From Steinernema hermaphroditum (taxonomy: Eukaryota > Nematoda > Chromadorea > Rhabditida > Steinernematidae), in contig CM059625.1 of NCBI GenBank assembly GCA_030435675.1, positions 9,982,001 to 10,046,000 on the forward strand: a stretch of DNA of 64,000 nucleotides, written 5' to 3'. Under the pieces are notes generated by a model. It was not told the DNA's origin and did not search any database. It saw nothing but the letters and a program-made list of their open reading frames with translations. The translations under genes and the position numbers were made by a program. Within the stretch, counting starts at the first letter, position 1. Every line of letters starts with the position of its first letter. Below are positions 23,768-34,635 of the stretch, piece after piece.

Positions 23768-25087
23768 ATGTTGTCCCTTGCTAACATGAGTGACGAAGCG
23801 ATCTTCAAGCTAATGAGCTTCTACAATGAAACAAAAGAGTTCGAAGACATGATCGGCGTTATCATCCCTACGATCTTTGCCTTTGTGATCGCTGTGGGAC
23901 TTGTCGGCAACCTTCTCGTGGTGATTGTAGCCCTGAACCGGCAAATGAGAAACAGCACCTACACCTTAATCATAGGTTCCAGGTTTTTTAAGAATTTGTT
24001 CTACGATCGGTTTTAGGTCTTGCCTGCTCAGATCTCATGTTTTTAACTCTCTGCGTCCCGTTCACCGCAATTGACTATTCTTCACCCGTCTGGATCTTCC
24101 CTCACTGGATGTGTAACATGATAAACTATTTACAGGTGATACATTGTAGAATTAGCTCAATAACTTTGAAGCGTCATTTCGTTGAAGCATGCGTCAGCGT
24201 ATTTTTCTGTCTGGACTTTGACATTGATGGCCGTTGACAGATTTTTGGCCGTTTGCTATCCGGTGGAGAGTATGACTCTCCGCAGCACTCGGAACACGCT
24301 CATCCTTCTCTCAATTACGTACACAGTCATTCTGATATCGCAGATTCCCGTAGCGAAAATACATGACATCTACGAGTACCAGTTCATCATCGAGAGTCGC
24401 TCCACGTGCGCCATTGTTGACATCGCAAAAGGCGAAGCTACCAGAGCCGAAGCTAGGTCGTACTTCTTCTCGTTCAACGTCTTTGGATACATTCTCCCAC
24501 TGGGAATTACATGTATTTTGTATTACTGCATGCTTAAACGCCTATGGTACACTCCGCGTCCGGGCAGCTGCCATCAGACCGCCGGATCGACAAGAAACCG
24601 TCCAGATGCAGTGAAAGCAAAGCGGAAAGTGACAAGGCTCGTTATGTGCGTTGTAGTCATATGGGCTGTTTGTTGGTTGCCCCTTAACATTTGCTTCTTC
24701 TGCTCAGGTATACTGACCTTCCTGTGATAACTAATACAGGAAATGCCTACCATTGCAGGTCTTGTCTACCCGGACACGTTAGTGATTCGTGGAGGAAAAC
24801 TGGCTGTTATAATCCAGATCTCAAGCCAAGTTTTAGCGTATACGAACTCGTGTCTTAATCCGTTGCTTTACGCTTTGATGTCCGAAAACTTTCGAAAGGG
24901 ATTCATGCGTGTAATCACACTAACAATATACCAATGCTCGTTTGGATGTTGCTGCAAGACGCAACTTCGGAGCAGTCGATTTGAAGTAACCTTCTACAAT
25001 CAGCCAAGTCAAGCAAACATACCCTCAAGATCGGCGTCGACCCACTGCAAATCTTCTCAGGTGTTAGAAGTGTGCTCTGCCTTATGA
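23768..25087 (+). CDS. npr-9: Galanin/allatostatin-A-type neuropeptide receptor, NPR-9-like, four exons
   Basis: A rhodopsin-class GPCR of about 391 residues is built from exons 23768-23975, 24017-24135, 24188-24707 and 24759-25087. Class A landmarks are in place: GLVGNLLVV in helix 1, LACSDLMFL in helix 2, the VDRFLAVCYP version of DRY after helix 3, WAVCWLPLN in helix 6 and NSCLNPLLYALMSENFRKGF through helix 7. The stretch SVWTLTLMAVDRFLAV followed by MTLRSTRNT is characteristic of allatostatin-A and galanin receptors, which points to the C. elegans NPR-9 orthologue, a receptor affecting foraging and local search. The start at 23768 follows a TTGCAG acceptor. The exon 3 acceptor (GTTGAAG) is weak, and the last 40 residues may hold a missed intron. 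The next gene converges on it from 25383. Confidence 0.82.
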
Positions 25088-25382
25088 TATCTATCATAAA
25101 AAACCGTTTAGCCAAATGAGCAAAGCTCCCTCTTGGCCAAGTCAAACAGCGACTTCGACCAAAAGCGAACCCCACTGACAGTCGTCGAAAAACGATCGGC
25201 CTCTCCGCAATTGCCGTAATGCTCACTGCCTTACCATATCGAGAATCTAGCAGTTGTTGAAAGAATTTATGCTAAGGGTATGCGTAAAGGTCTTCAAACG
25301 GACATTCTAATCACAGGAAGTGGATGTTGCGAACCATTCCCATAAGAGTTGTTCATGTGCACTCGACGAGGCATCGGCGGCG

Positions 25383-27227
25383 TCACCTAAAGAGCACAGT
25401 TCTCAAAGCAACAAAAATAGAAATTACCGGTTCATACAAAGGCATAACTGCTCTCAATGATGGACAAATTCTAATTGCTGAATTGCGCACACAAATGTTA
25501 TGCCAGAGCAAAAGGAACGGATGAACGAAGGCAATGGTTAGCGGACCGAGCACAAAAGTTAGTTCCAGAAGCTCGATAAGAAGCTAAAGCGCAAAATTAG
25601 TTATGCTTCCTGACAGCAGTGACCACAACTTACTGATCCGTTGGAGTACATTGCGACAAATCTAGAGAGCGTTAGTGCTCCTGAAAGAAGCATGAGAATC
25701 ATCCAGAAAGATGACTCCAGGCCGATGATTTCCTTCATCGACATTGTGTGAAGTAATCGGAAATCTGTGTTGCGAAGCTGGATTTTCCTCAGTATTCCGA
25801 AGAAAAAAGCGTAGATGACGTGGGGGCACATCAATACTGTCAAGAGGATATAGCATTTCATGTCGTCCTGTATCGCCATCAGTAGGCTGCACTAAAGTAA
25901 GATAGTTTGTCGGTGAGAACGTTTGCAAAGCTAATTGACTAACAAGGGAACGATCAAACATGTGGCGCGATGATCAACGCAAGACTAGGGGCAAACGGTA
26001 GGCCAAGGTGAATATAGGACTACTATATAAACTGTTCACAAAAAGTTACCTGCCATAGGCACTCCAAGTACGATGAAAACGATGCAATATCCTTTCTCAT
26101 AATCCTTTTCTACCCAAATATATACTTACGTCTGATCGTCTGATCTGTTAGGCTATGGAGGGTACTTATGAACATTTTGCAATAAAAAAAAATTGTGAAT
26201 TTCAGTATACATTGGGTCACTTGGGAATCGTCGGTCAGAAAAGGTTCCTTGTTGGTGAGAAAGGATACTGCATCTTTTTCGACGTGCTTAGCCTAGCATT
26301 TGCCCCTAGTGTTGTGTAATACTTAGCGTTACATATTCGACCGTTCCCTTGTAAGTCCATTCAAAAGTGGCATTTGGAAGAAAATCCTATAATTATCTAC
26401 AGTCTCAGCCGAAGCGAGCACCATTTTTGTGCGCTTAGGCTTCAGCTTAAGGCTGATACATAGATATTTAAGCTCGTGCGCTACGATCTCCTGATCAAAT
26501 ACATGCAGTCGTTTTTGTTAAAGGTAACCGTATCTAGTCAATTACATGGTGTCTGTGTAATAGTGATTGTGAATTCTCTTATGGCAACATACCTCGCTCA
26601 TTGCAATCGTTCTTCTCTCAACATCGAAGGCAGTAAAATAAAGTGAAAGACATATGGAAAAGACAACTAAAATACTCTGCTGTATGGAACACGTGCTGGC
26701 ACACTGTATGATCCGTCTATCCTCGCTGAAAACAACTCGTATGCTTCAACAAAAGTGAACACCTACTGTAAATCTTCCAAAGATTGCATAGCTATCAATG
26801 CTGTTATAAAGACGCAGTGCACATAGGCGAACAGAATGGGAAATTCCTGTAGTTTGCAACTTGCTGTTGTTACGGCGTTTATGCAGACGCTGTGCATGGA
26901 CACCATATAGTAAATGTTCCTAGCCAGTTGGTATCCTGCGATACATCCATAATTTAGTGTAAGAGCTGCCTAGATTTCGGAATTATTAGAATATCAACCA
27001 AGCAACTTACCAGGGCCCTTCTCTGTGGTTGACTGATCGGTATAGCGTTGTAGACAAAGGTGGCGACAGCACAGTTCATGATCAAAGCTAACAAACTAAC
27101 AGTAATTTCGACTATATGAATACCCCTGAAAGAAGAACATTCCCACAAATCATCGCTTATAGTGGCCTTACCAAGCAAAGGGAACCCGAGATATCTCAAC
27201 GCAATTCAAAACCTGCTCTTCGTACAT
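25383..27227 (-). CDS. Nematode chemoreceptor-like seven-transmembrane protein (Sra/Srab-like)
   Basis: The chain starts at 27227 (MYEEQVLNCVEISRV...), with exon 27227-27172 spliced to an exon from 27125 (GIHIVEITVSLLALIMN, helix 1). Further exons encode NYGCIAGYQLARNIYYMVS (helix 2), FPILFAYVHCVFITALIA (helix 3) and ILVVFSICLSLYFTAFDVER (helix 4 region, with ER-type residues as in Sra-group receptors). They continue with EKDYEKGYCIVFIVLGVPM, ILLTVLMCPHVIYAFFFG and SFWMILMLLSGALTLS. The last exon starts at LLIELLELTFVLGPL, ends at 25383 and carries a C-terminal segment VMPLYEPVISIFVALRTVLF. This is the layout of nematode serpentine chemoreceptors acting in sensory cilia. I cannot name the family with certainty, and middle exon borders are approximate. 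It sits between a neuropeptide receptor and a nAChR gene. Confidence 0.65.
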
Positions 27228-27506
27228 TGCCAGGATTCCGTTGTCTGTTGCCCTTTGACAGCAGACAGAAACCAAAGACGATTCCGATTTCGTAGTGATA
27301 GGGAATATGAGTTTGGGCCTTCCAAACAAACAGAGACGCCGTTGCAAACTAGCGCGCAATCAATTCGCGTCCACATCACATCGACTTCCTTTGAAGCCCT
27401 TAATTGCCCAATCCACGCCGCTATCCAAGACTCATTGCTGCATCGAGAAAATACGCTCGAGACACTAATGCGAGACGTTGAGAAGACGAACAACAAAATA
27501 CTTTAT

Positions 27507-30057
27507 TTATGAAATCCTAGCATTTCGCATACTGTACAAATTTGCTTGTCCTAACGGTTTATGGGGCACTGTTATGTTCAGAGGTTCCCTCGTGTCATAC
27601 AGTGACGGTGCTTCAAGGATTATGAAAAACGTTGCAACATTCAAGACGGAGAAAATGATAAGAAACAGCCTGTCCAGGACCATTGCGACAAATGTCCAGT
27701 CGTCAGACACCTAAATGCATTATTATAGATTCCTTTTTGACAAACGTGACAAGACCTCAGCTTCCTGTTCATTCCTTTTGAAGTGCTCGGCAACAAACCG
27801 GACTTGTTGAAGCAAATTTGTAAATATGACATCGTGAACTTGATCTTTCACCCTTGTTTTCTTTTTCACAGATTCGTCTTTTGCTTGACCCGTAACGTAA
27901 GTCTCGTTCATGTTTTTGCTGCGGTTCTAAAATCAAATGGTTTGCTCTATTGCTCATTGTAGGTTACTTACGTTGTTAGGGTGATTGTTACAAATCTCGG
28001 AGTAACAGGGCAATGTCCGACTATCAAAACTGGACACATGCATGCTGGTGGATGGTCTCGAAAATACATATGAGTTCATCTCAATATTCGGAAGCTTCTC
28101 TCTTCGTTCAGCTTTGTGCACTGAGGGCCGAGGACGACAGTTTTCGGTGTGAGGGGTGATCAAGGCGGAAGGTTCAACAAGGCCATTGTTAGGCTCCATA
28201 TTCTTCATTTTGTTGTGATCAGGACGCTTCATCATTAGCACTCTATAAATATCCATTTAGATAGGACTAAAGCCACAACAGCAAACTTTGGCAGGAATTT
28301 TAAGAATATTGAACGTATCCATGGAGACATCTTATGCGCCGAACCAGACCGAAAACGAAAATTGACTGTCACTACGCTAACTACAGTAGAAAGGGCGACA
28401 AGTATCATCGTGGTTATGAGGTAGCGGCCAAACATTGGAATAACCAGAGATGTTGGAGGCATTATATCAATGAGGACCTGTAAATCAAGATGAACTGCGG
28501 GGAATGGAGTCGAACTTACCAAAAAGAACACAGTCAATGTGACAAGAATAGAAATGGAAAAAGTAATTTTGTGATCGGACAGATAAAATACAAATGTGGT
28601 CAGAAGGGAAATCAAGAAGCAAGGTATAATAAGATTGCAGGTGAAGAAGAGGGTCTTTCTCCTGAGGACGAGGTAGTAGGTAATATCCACGTATTTTTCA
28701 GGACCACAACAACTCGCGTAAAGCACCGAGTGCCGTGCTGAGGTTAATGACAGTAAATCCCACTCTGCTGACCTGAAGGAAATCACTTTAGAAGAGAACC
28801 GGTGCAGCTACTGACTTATAAAAGAAGCTTAAATCCATCCCGTTTTCCATAAACTCAACATCAGAGCCATCGCTGTCCTTTGTTAAGATCACTTGATCTG
28901 AAATAGAACATCGGCCTCTTGCGAGCAATTCGACTGCAGTACCACTTGGCAGTTGTCTCAAATCCACGTAGTAGCCGGTGTAGGACCAAGCCCCGAACTT
29001 CATGTTGCAATTTTGTAGATCGTAAGGGAACCAGGTCACATCAATCTGCAACGAAAGGATTGGCCTTTTTAGAATTCTGGATTTCAAATGGTCTTGTCAT
29101 CGAAAAAGGAGTGTCTATGTCATTGTGGGACCGAACATCGCCTTCTCGGAAACGCGACACACATATAAGAACTTCAAGGTCAATGCCGCTTTGCTAGGTC
29201 GAAGATCAAAACAAGATGTGGTGCTAATAAGATTACCGGGCAAAACGATTTGTAGATAGCCGGTGGCTGCCAGAACACTCTTCCATCGTAGGCGACGAGA
29301 GCATCGGTAAAAATTGTGATGTCCGGGTCTCCAGCTGCACTAAAATCATTTTAGGCAGAGTTTCTTACATGCCTTCTCTATATTCCTACTTATTATAAAG
29401 CACTAAATCCGGAGTCCATATGAGATCACTCGGAATGTGAAGAGTTGTAATTCCACCATACTTCTTGGGATCCCATTGTAGTTTTGCGTCGACCCATTTC
29501 TATTTCAGCATGATCTTGGTTAGACAAACAGCAAGTTGAAACTTACCATTTCCAGCCATAAATTAGTTGTAAGTACTTGGTTCTTTTCGTCCTGCAATCA
29601 TGCATTATCTTAGTGGTACATATCGAAAAGTGCGTTTTCTTTATCGTTATCAGTCCATAAAAGAAGAATGACCAGGAAAAGAAAAATAATTACGTAGCTC
29701 TGATTGATAGGCTTCCAATGCTAACGACCTACTGCAGCTGTGAAATATTGCAGGCTGCAAACATGTATTTCAACAAGGCGAAGCAGTTTTTCGAATTTGA
29801 AAAATTAGCCGACACGTTTAAAAAACCATCGATTATTTTAATAATTCACTCACCACGTCAATAATTCTGATGAGCGACGCGCCGACGTCAACCATTAAAA
29901 CGTCGGTACTGTTTTTGACAGGTCTTGGGATTTTATTGTAGTCATACAATAGATCTTCGTACAGCTGTCCTTCAAGGCCCTTGTATCCGGCGCCAACACC
30001 GGGCGAAATTAGGATAACGCCACATACAAACGCGGCGCACAGTAGCAAGACGGCCAT
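27507..30057 (-). CDS. Nicotinic acetylcholine receptor alpha-type subunit, ACR-8/ACR-12/LEV-8 group
   Basis: This is a Cys-loop ligand-gated cation channel subunit. The start at 30057 gives a signal peptide ([17 protein letters not shown]...) and the ligand-binding domain. Landmarks are NLWLEM plus [20 protein letters not shown], the 13-residue Cys loop [15 protein letters not shown], and the vicinal cysteines of loop C in [10 protein letters not shown], which make it alpha-type. Helices M1-M3 follow from about 28700. M2 begins with [19 protein letters not shown], so the usual Glu before the Lys is His. As I recall, this is a mark of the ACR-8/ACR-12/LEV-8 group, members of which contribute to levamisole-sensitive muscle receptors or neuronal receptors. 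The block [15 protein letters not shown] follows M3. A long cytoplasmic loop precedes M4 ([19 protein letters not shown]), and the stop is at 27507. Choice among the three orthologues needs a tree. Confidence 0.9.
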
Positions 30058-31581
30058 TTCAAGCTATCCTCACGTTCCAGGCGACAAACGCGTCCGTGTC
30101 GCGTCCACTTAAGGACATCGGCAATGACTGTGCCGGGGGAAAACAAAGAAAGTTGCGGATTTCACGCAATTTGGATGTCGCACGCGTTAGGGCCAAACAA
30201 GTGGACGCGAAGCCCCCTCCCTACTTTCGAAGTATGCATGCGTAGGGCGGCCCTAAAAGATGGATGCGTCCGATACGGCCAGGATTTATCGAATGTCTAA
30301 ACGGCTCAGCTGCCAAATTTCCGAAGAGCCATTTGAGCCGTCCGACGTTGGTCAATGAGTCACGGAGACATGCGCTGCAGCGCTCACTTCCTCGAAGCGA
30401 ACGACATGGGGAACGCAAAGCGAAGAACGTATTCTCGAGTGCAGAACGTGTCGATTGTTCCTTTAACTTGTTTTTCTTTTTTCGCGGTGCATTGATCTTT
30501 TCAGCGAGTTGTGCATCCCAATTGAGAACAAGCGTAACCGAACTGGCAGTTCTGCCTTATCAGGCATTAGGTACTGATATCAATCGCAGGCTTTGTTTTC
30601 CAGACGGCTTGTTCAGTAACCGTCGCAAGTCAAAGGAGATTTTATGGTATATGGAAGAAAACCGCTCGCCGCCTTATATTTTTAATAGCGCGAACTGTGT
30701 AGTAAGTGGGGTCGAAAACTTATCTTGTGACCCGATTTTCGTAAAGTTAGTTCATTTTGTTTTCGTACCATGGTTGTCTTCTAGGTGATAGCGATTCAAA
30801 GACCGCGGGTGATTGTTCGTTTCATATTGGACGCGCGGTTCGAAGAACTGTAGCCGACTGTAATAGATTGTCAAAGTGAGCAAACGGTTCTATTGAAAAC
30901 GGAGTTCACCACAGGTCACTGTCACTGATCAGCTGTTTGCCGTGTCACATGCTCTTTTGGCATTGTGCCGTAGCGGTTCGATGGGCATCTATCGCCGGAT
31001 CTATAAATACAAAAGCGTCCTCTTCCCTCTTTCAATTGCTGTACGACCTTCGTGGCAATAACCTTCGTATGCGCGTGTTTCTTGATCCCTTCTTAGCATA
31101 AAACGTTCGAGTCTCGTGAAGCATCCCCCGTGGGAAGCCGGAAGTATAACAATGAGTTGTTGCCAATAATGGAACGACAGTTTTTTGTGCAGTGTCTATG
31201 AGAACTGGGTCAACCCCTAACCTTCGAGGAGTTGAATTCAGTCAAGGTCATTGGGCATGGACATGTGTGCTATTTGAAAACCGTTCAGTTGCAAGCGAGT
31301 TCGTTCCTATCTTGGTTCCTGCCCTAGAAAACTGTGCGCCCGCGATGACAGTTTGTTACAGAGTCACAAAGCGTTATTTCATCGCTTAAGCTTATATTAT
31401 CGATGCCGGTTTTCGCGTTTTTTCTTCGTTGAGGGGCAATTCTCCGTGACAGGTTACATCGAAGCAGGGTTGATGGGATTATCGGGGTTACACATAATGC
31501 CCTCTCTCTATCCTCGCTCGTCGGCGCGATCACGTTGTCACTTGTACACTTCTGTAACTCCTCTCAAACGGTAATTTAGAT
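30058..31581. other. Divergent intergenic region between the nAChR subunit and the small membrane protein gene
   Basis: The region lies between genes that run apart, so it likely contains both promoters. A TATA-like element lies at 31002-31009. The open frame at 30264-30788 has no motif and is opposed by another frame. An ATTTAG acceptor lies just before 31582. Confidence 0.5.
31002..31009 (+). promoter_or_regulatory. TATA-box-like element
   Basis: TATAAATA lies about 570 bp upstream of the small membrane protein start at 31582, on the same strand. It could be the core promoter of that gene and, if they are co-transcribed, of the DEG/ENaC gene. Nematode start sites are usually hidden by trans-splicing, so this cannot be tested from the ATG position. 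Confidence 0.35.
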
Positions 31582-31803
31582 ATGCCTTCAAACGAGACTC
31601 CCCCCTCTTTACGTCGCTCCAGCGAAAACGATTACGCAACGAAACTGGCATCGACCGTCACAGGATTACTCATGACCATCTGTTTCATCTTTCTTCCACT
31701 CGTCTGGTCCAACATGATCTACAAACTTCCGCTCAGTGGTTCGCCGAATTGTATGCAGCACGAAATTTATGATCCATGGTCGGAGTTTACCGATCTGCCG
31801 TGA
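31582..31803 (+). CDS. Small single-pass membrane protein, 73 residues, unrecognised
   Basis: The ATG lies two bases after the acceptor TAATTTAG, which looks like a trans-splice site, so this is a credible start. The product has a polar Ser/Glu-rich N-terminus, one hydrophobic segment (about residues 27-46, TGLLMTICFIFLPLVWSNMI) and a short acidic tail ending SEFTDLP. I know no family for it. It precedes the DEG/ENaC gene on the same strand with a 455-bp gap, and that gene also starts right at an acceptor, so the two may be co-transcribed. A further 3' exon cannot be excluded, since the stop is reached without a splice donor. Confidence 0.5.
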   Translation: MPSNETPPSLRRSSENDYATKLASTVTGLLMTICFIFLPLVWSNMIYKLPLSGSPNCMQHEIYDPWSEFTDLP

Positions 31804-32258
31804 TTCATCTTCATACTTCTCTGACTCATCGCTTATCAACGGGTTTCATGCCACATCATTTCGTGTATTCTGAAGGTGTTATGTTGTACATTTTGTCCAC
31901 ATTAGTAAAATAGATCTCTTGATGCCATCTGATTGTCATAATGTGCGACCACAGATGTCGTATAAGACTTTTAAAAGTACACAGCTTCTCAAGAGCGTCA
32001 CGAAGTGGCGTGGAATAGTGAGTCTCTTCCGTTTTCCGTAAGTGATCTAACGTGGACTCATAACAATCGGTGATAACAGTCTACACCCCGTGATATACAC
32101 TTTAACCGGTCAGTCAAATCAATAAGCCGCCTCGCAGTGGTTGCGAAGACCTCTCAGCTTATCATCGGCGAAACATTCCGCGAGGGTGGACAGGCCATTC
32201 ACGATCTGTCCTATTATCTCATATGTTACTAAATGCTCGAAACTGTTGTGTGTTTCAG
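31804..32258. other. Spacer between small membrane protein and DEG/ENaC gene
   Basis: No exon seen. The stretch ends with TGTTTCAG at 32251-32258 immediately before the next ATG, a strong trans-splice acceptor. The frame at 32141-32335 overlaps the first DEG/ENaC exon in another frame and is a shadow. Confidence 0.5.
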
Positions 32259-34298
32259 ATGACGACGGGCCGGGGAAGTGTTTCAACGTGCTCCAATTAT
32301 TCCGACGAAGATGTACGTTGCTCTATAAATCGTGATACCGCTAGCTAAGAGGTGTAACAAAAACCGAATTTCTGTTTGCGGTTCACATAATGGGCCTTTA
32401 AATATCCAACACCACATGACCTTAGAATCTACAAATATTTTTAGAAAGATAAGTTTGATGAGGAGGGCACTGTGATAGCTTGGAATACTCGAAAGCCCAA
32501 AAAGAAATGCGAAAACCCGCTAGTAGAGAGCAAAACCGACGATCTCGACCTCCCATGGCTTTCCGCTACGAAGCAGTCAAACGATTCCGAGCCGGACGCT
32601 GATTTGGAGTTTGATTCGGATTTATCTTCTGAAAGCGTCCACAACATCTACTTGCATATTCACGAAGAAGAAAGTCGAAACTACACACAAATAACTACAT
32701 ACCACGGCATGGTCCGCATCTTTAATTCCCATACATGGATCTCCCTTTTATTTTGGAGCTTAGTTGTCATAACCTGCCTGACTCTTTTTATTATATATGT
32801 AAGAGATTGCATTCACAATAATTGCAGAGTGTTCAATTTAGAGTGCTAACATTTTGTACAAATTTCACAGGGCACCCACCTTAATGGAAACATTTATGTT
32901 CACCCTCGACGAAGCGCAATTCCCAAACATCATCGCGTGTCCTCTACTTCGCAAATTAGCAAAGCGATCAAGTGAAAGGTTTGCGCCGACCTTCCTCCAT
33001 CAACACAAGAACGTGGTTTAGCTATACGTTCAGAAGTCGCTTTAGCTACACGGTGCTAAAGCACAATGACGATTTCTGCTACAAATTCGAAAGTACTTGG
33101 TCCATTTTCCGAAACACGGCAGCTGCAAAGATCAGCTTTGAACAGCCTTTCATAGGTTTGCACGATCCAGCAGGTATTAGAAGTAATCCCCTAATTGCAG
33201 GTACTGCTCTGATGGGATATGCTTTAATTTTCCAAAACCCTCAAGATCGCACCCGAGGAATCGACTATTCAAAGGCTGTCACAATGAAGCCGGGACAAAG
33301 GCTAACTGGCGTAGTCAGTGCGTTATCCGTAGGCGGTTAAGCCTCTTGGGACAAAATACGTTCAGTATGGTGTTTAGACATCGTGGATCCCGAACCGAAA
33401 CACAAAACGTTGCTACAGCCAATGGAAAGAAACTGGACTAGAGGAAAATCTCGATGAACATCTTGATTACTCTTTAATGTTGTGTCAGAAAATGAAGCGA
33501 AAACATCAAGGATTCGACCCCTCCAATAGAACAATGGGTAAGCATCAATTTTTGCCGCCCAATTCCAACAGTTTACAGAAGGATCGCTTAGTCATTAACT
33601 GCATGCCGTCCTGTAACACTTTCGATTATCAAATTAAACATACGACCTCAAAAACAGCGAACGGGTTGGTCACGATTGCTCTAACCATATGTTTTAAGCT
33701 TTGCAGTCTCACAGTCATCGATTTGACGCTGAATCTAAACTCGAGATACCGTGTGCAAAGGCTTCGAATACAAACAGTTGACGTACTAAGTATGCAAGAC
33801 TGTGGTTTGAAAGTAACGCATCCATGATATTATAGGTGCAGTAGGAGGCGGAACGTCTCTTTTTCTGGGCTGCAGCTGTGTTACTCTTATGGAAACTTTT
33901 GTTTATCTTGCCAGATCGGTGTGGCAGACAGTTGTTGGAAAGAGTGGACAGTGCGGACATTTTGCCGAAGACGGTTATAATCCGTGTGTTTCTTTATTTG
34001 CATCTTTATTTAGAGTACGAAGCTGTCAGCGACGAAGCTGTCCCTAGCAAAATCACAATAACGAGGAAAACGGAGCAAGAAGAACCTAGAACACCAGTGG
34101 AGCAGGCAGGTAGCAACGCGCTGATCAGCCCTTCTCCAACAGAACGACCCTTGCGGCCAAGAACGGTTTATCGAAATGCTCTTGAATGAAAATGATCGTT
34201 TTCTTTAGCAATTCCTCACGCGACTCTTTTCAGTAGAGGAAGAAAGCGAGTCAAAACAAGATCAAGAGACCGGATTGCCGCAACTCATTGGTGAATAG
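32259..34298 (+). CDS. DEG/ENaC family sodium channel subunit (FLR-1-like), alternative 3' ends
   Basis: The likely product is an amiloride-sensitive-type cation channel subunit with two membrane helices and a large extracellular domain. Exons 32259-32312, 32445-32798, 32842-32978, 33022-33328, 33378-33664, 33707-33789, 33836-33973 and 34014-34189 sum to 512 codons. Landmarks are TYHGMVRIFNSHTWISLLFW before and in helix 1, FPNIIACPLLRK after it, DFCYKFES, VTMKPGQRL, RCYSQ with YSLMLCQKMK, NCMPSCNTFDY, and the pore helix VGGGTSLFLGCSCVTLMETF with a G-C-S selectivity filter. Cysteines between the last two blocks are fewer than in most DEG/ENaC proteins. Splicing from 34109 to 34234 instead gives another acidic tail ending LPQLIGE at 34298; both tails stay in frame. 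The start directly follows a TTTCAG acceptor. The sparse cysteines recall C. elegans FLR-1, but this is not proven. Confidence 0.87.
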
Positions 34299-34635
34299 CT
34301 TTCTATATCAACAATATGGGCAATCCATGGGATTCTAGGTCCTTCGAACTATTTGCGAAGAGCGCCCAGCATTCTTTCCTCAGCTCCATCCTCCGCAAGC
34401 ACATCAACGCGCATTCATCTAATCGACCACAGGAAAAACCGACGTCCGTCGGCGTTTCATACAAACGTGATGAGTCACTTTTGAAACTCCATTTACTATT
34501 CCTTAATAACATCAAAAATTCATACAGTCGATAAAAGCAGATAGGTGCCCTAATTTAGAACTTTTATACTGACACTTTAAAGCGTTTGAAGAATATGACA
34601 ATGTTATTGCACATAACAGAAAAATGCAAACCGCA
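34299..34635. other. Convergent 3' spacer between DEG/ENaC and Na+/H+ exchanger
   Basis: The 337 bp lie between two stop codons on opposite strands and are probably shared 3' untranslated sequence. The open frames inside (34303-34534, both strands) mirror each other and have no known motif. Confidence 0.55.

Noticed and set aside
27206..27496. 96-codon minus frame between the chemoreceptor and the nAChR subunit
   Set aside because: The true chemoreceptor exon 27227-27172 uses another frame, and this frame has no continuation.
28669..28687. let-7-like string GAGGTAGTAGGTAAT on the plus strand
   Set aside because: It is the complement of the nAChR codons for DITYYLVL just after the loop C cysteines, and there is no hairpin partner.
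30264..30788. 174-codon plus frame in the nAChR upstream region
   Set aside because: The composition is random, with no signal peptide, domain or splice sites, and it overlaps a minus frame at 30221-30418.
30874..30895. miR-87-like start GTGAGCAAA
   Set aside because: The match ends after nine bases, and the only pairing partner (GTTTGC...TCAC) is broken by a bulge and a long loop.
33165..33202. Possible 27-nt intron GTATTAG...TTGCAG in the DEG/ENaC gene
   Set aside because: It is too short for any known nematode intron and is a multiple of three, so it is kept as coding sequence.
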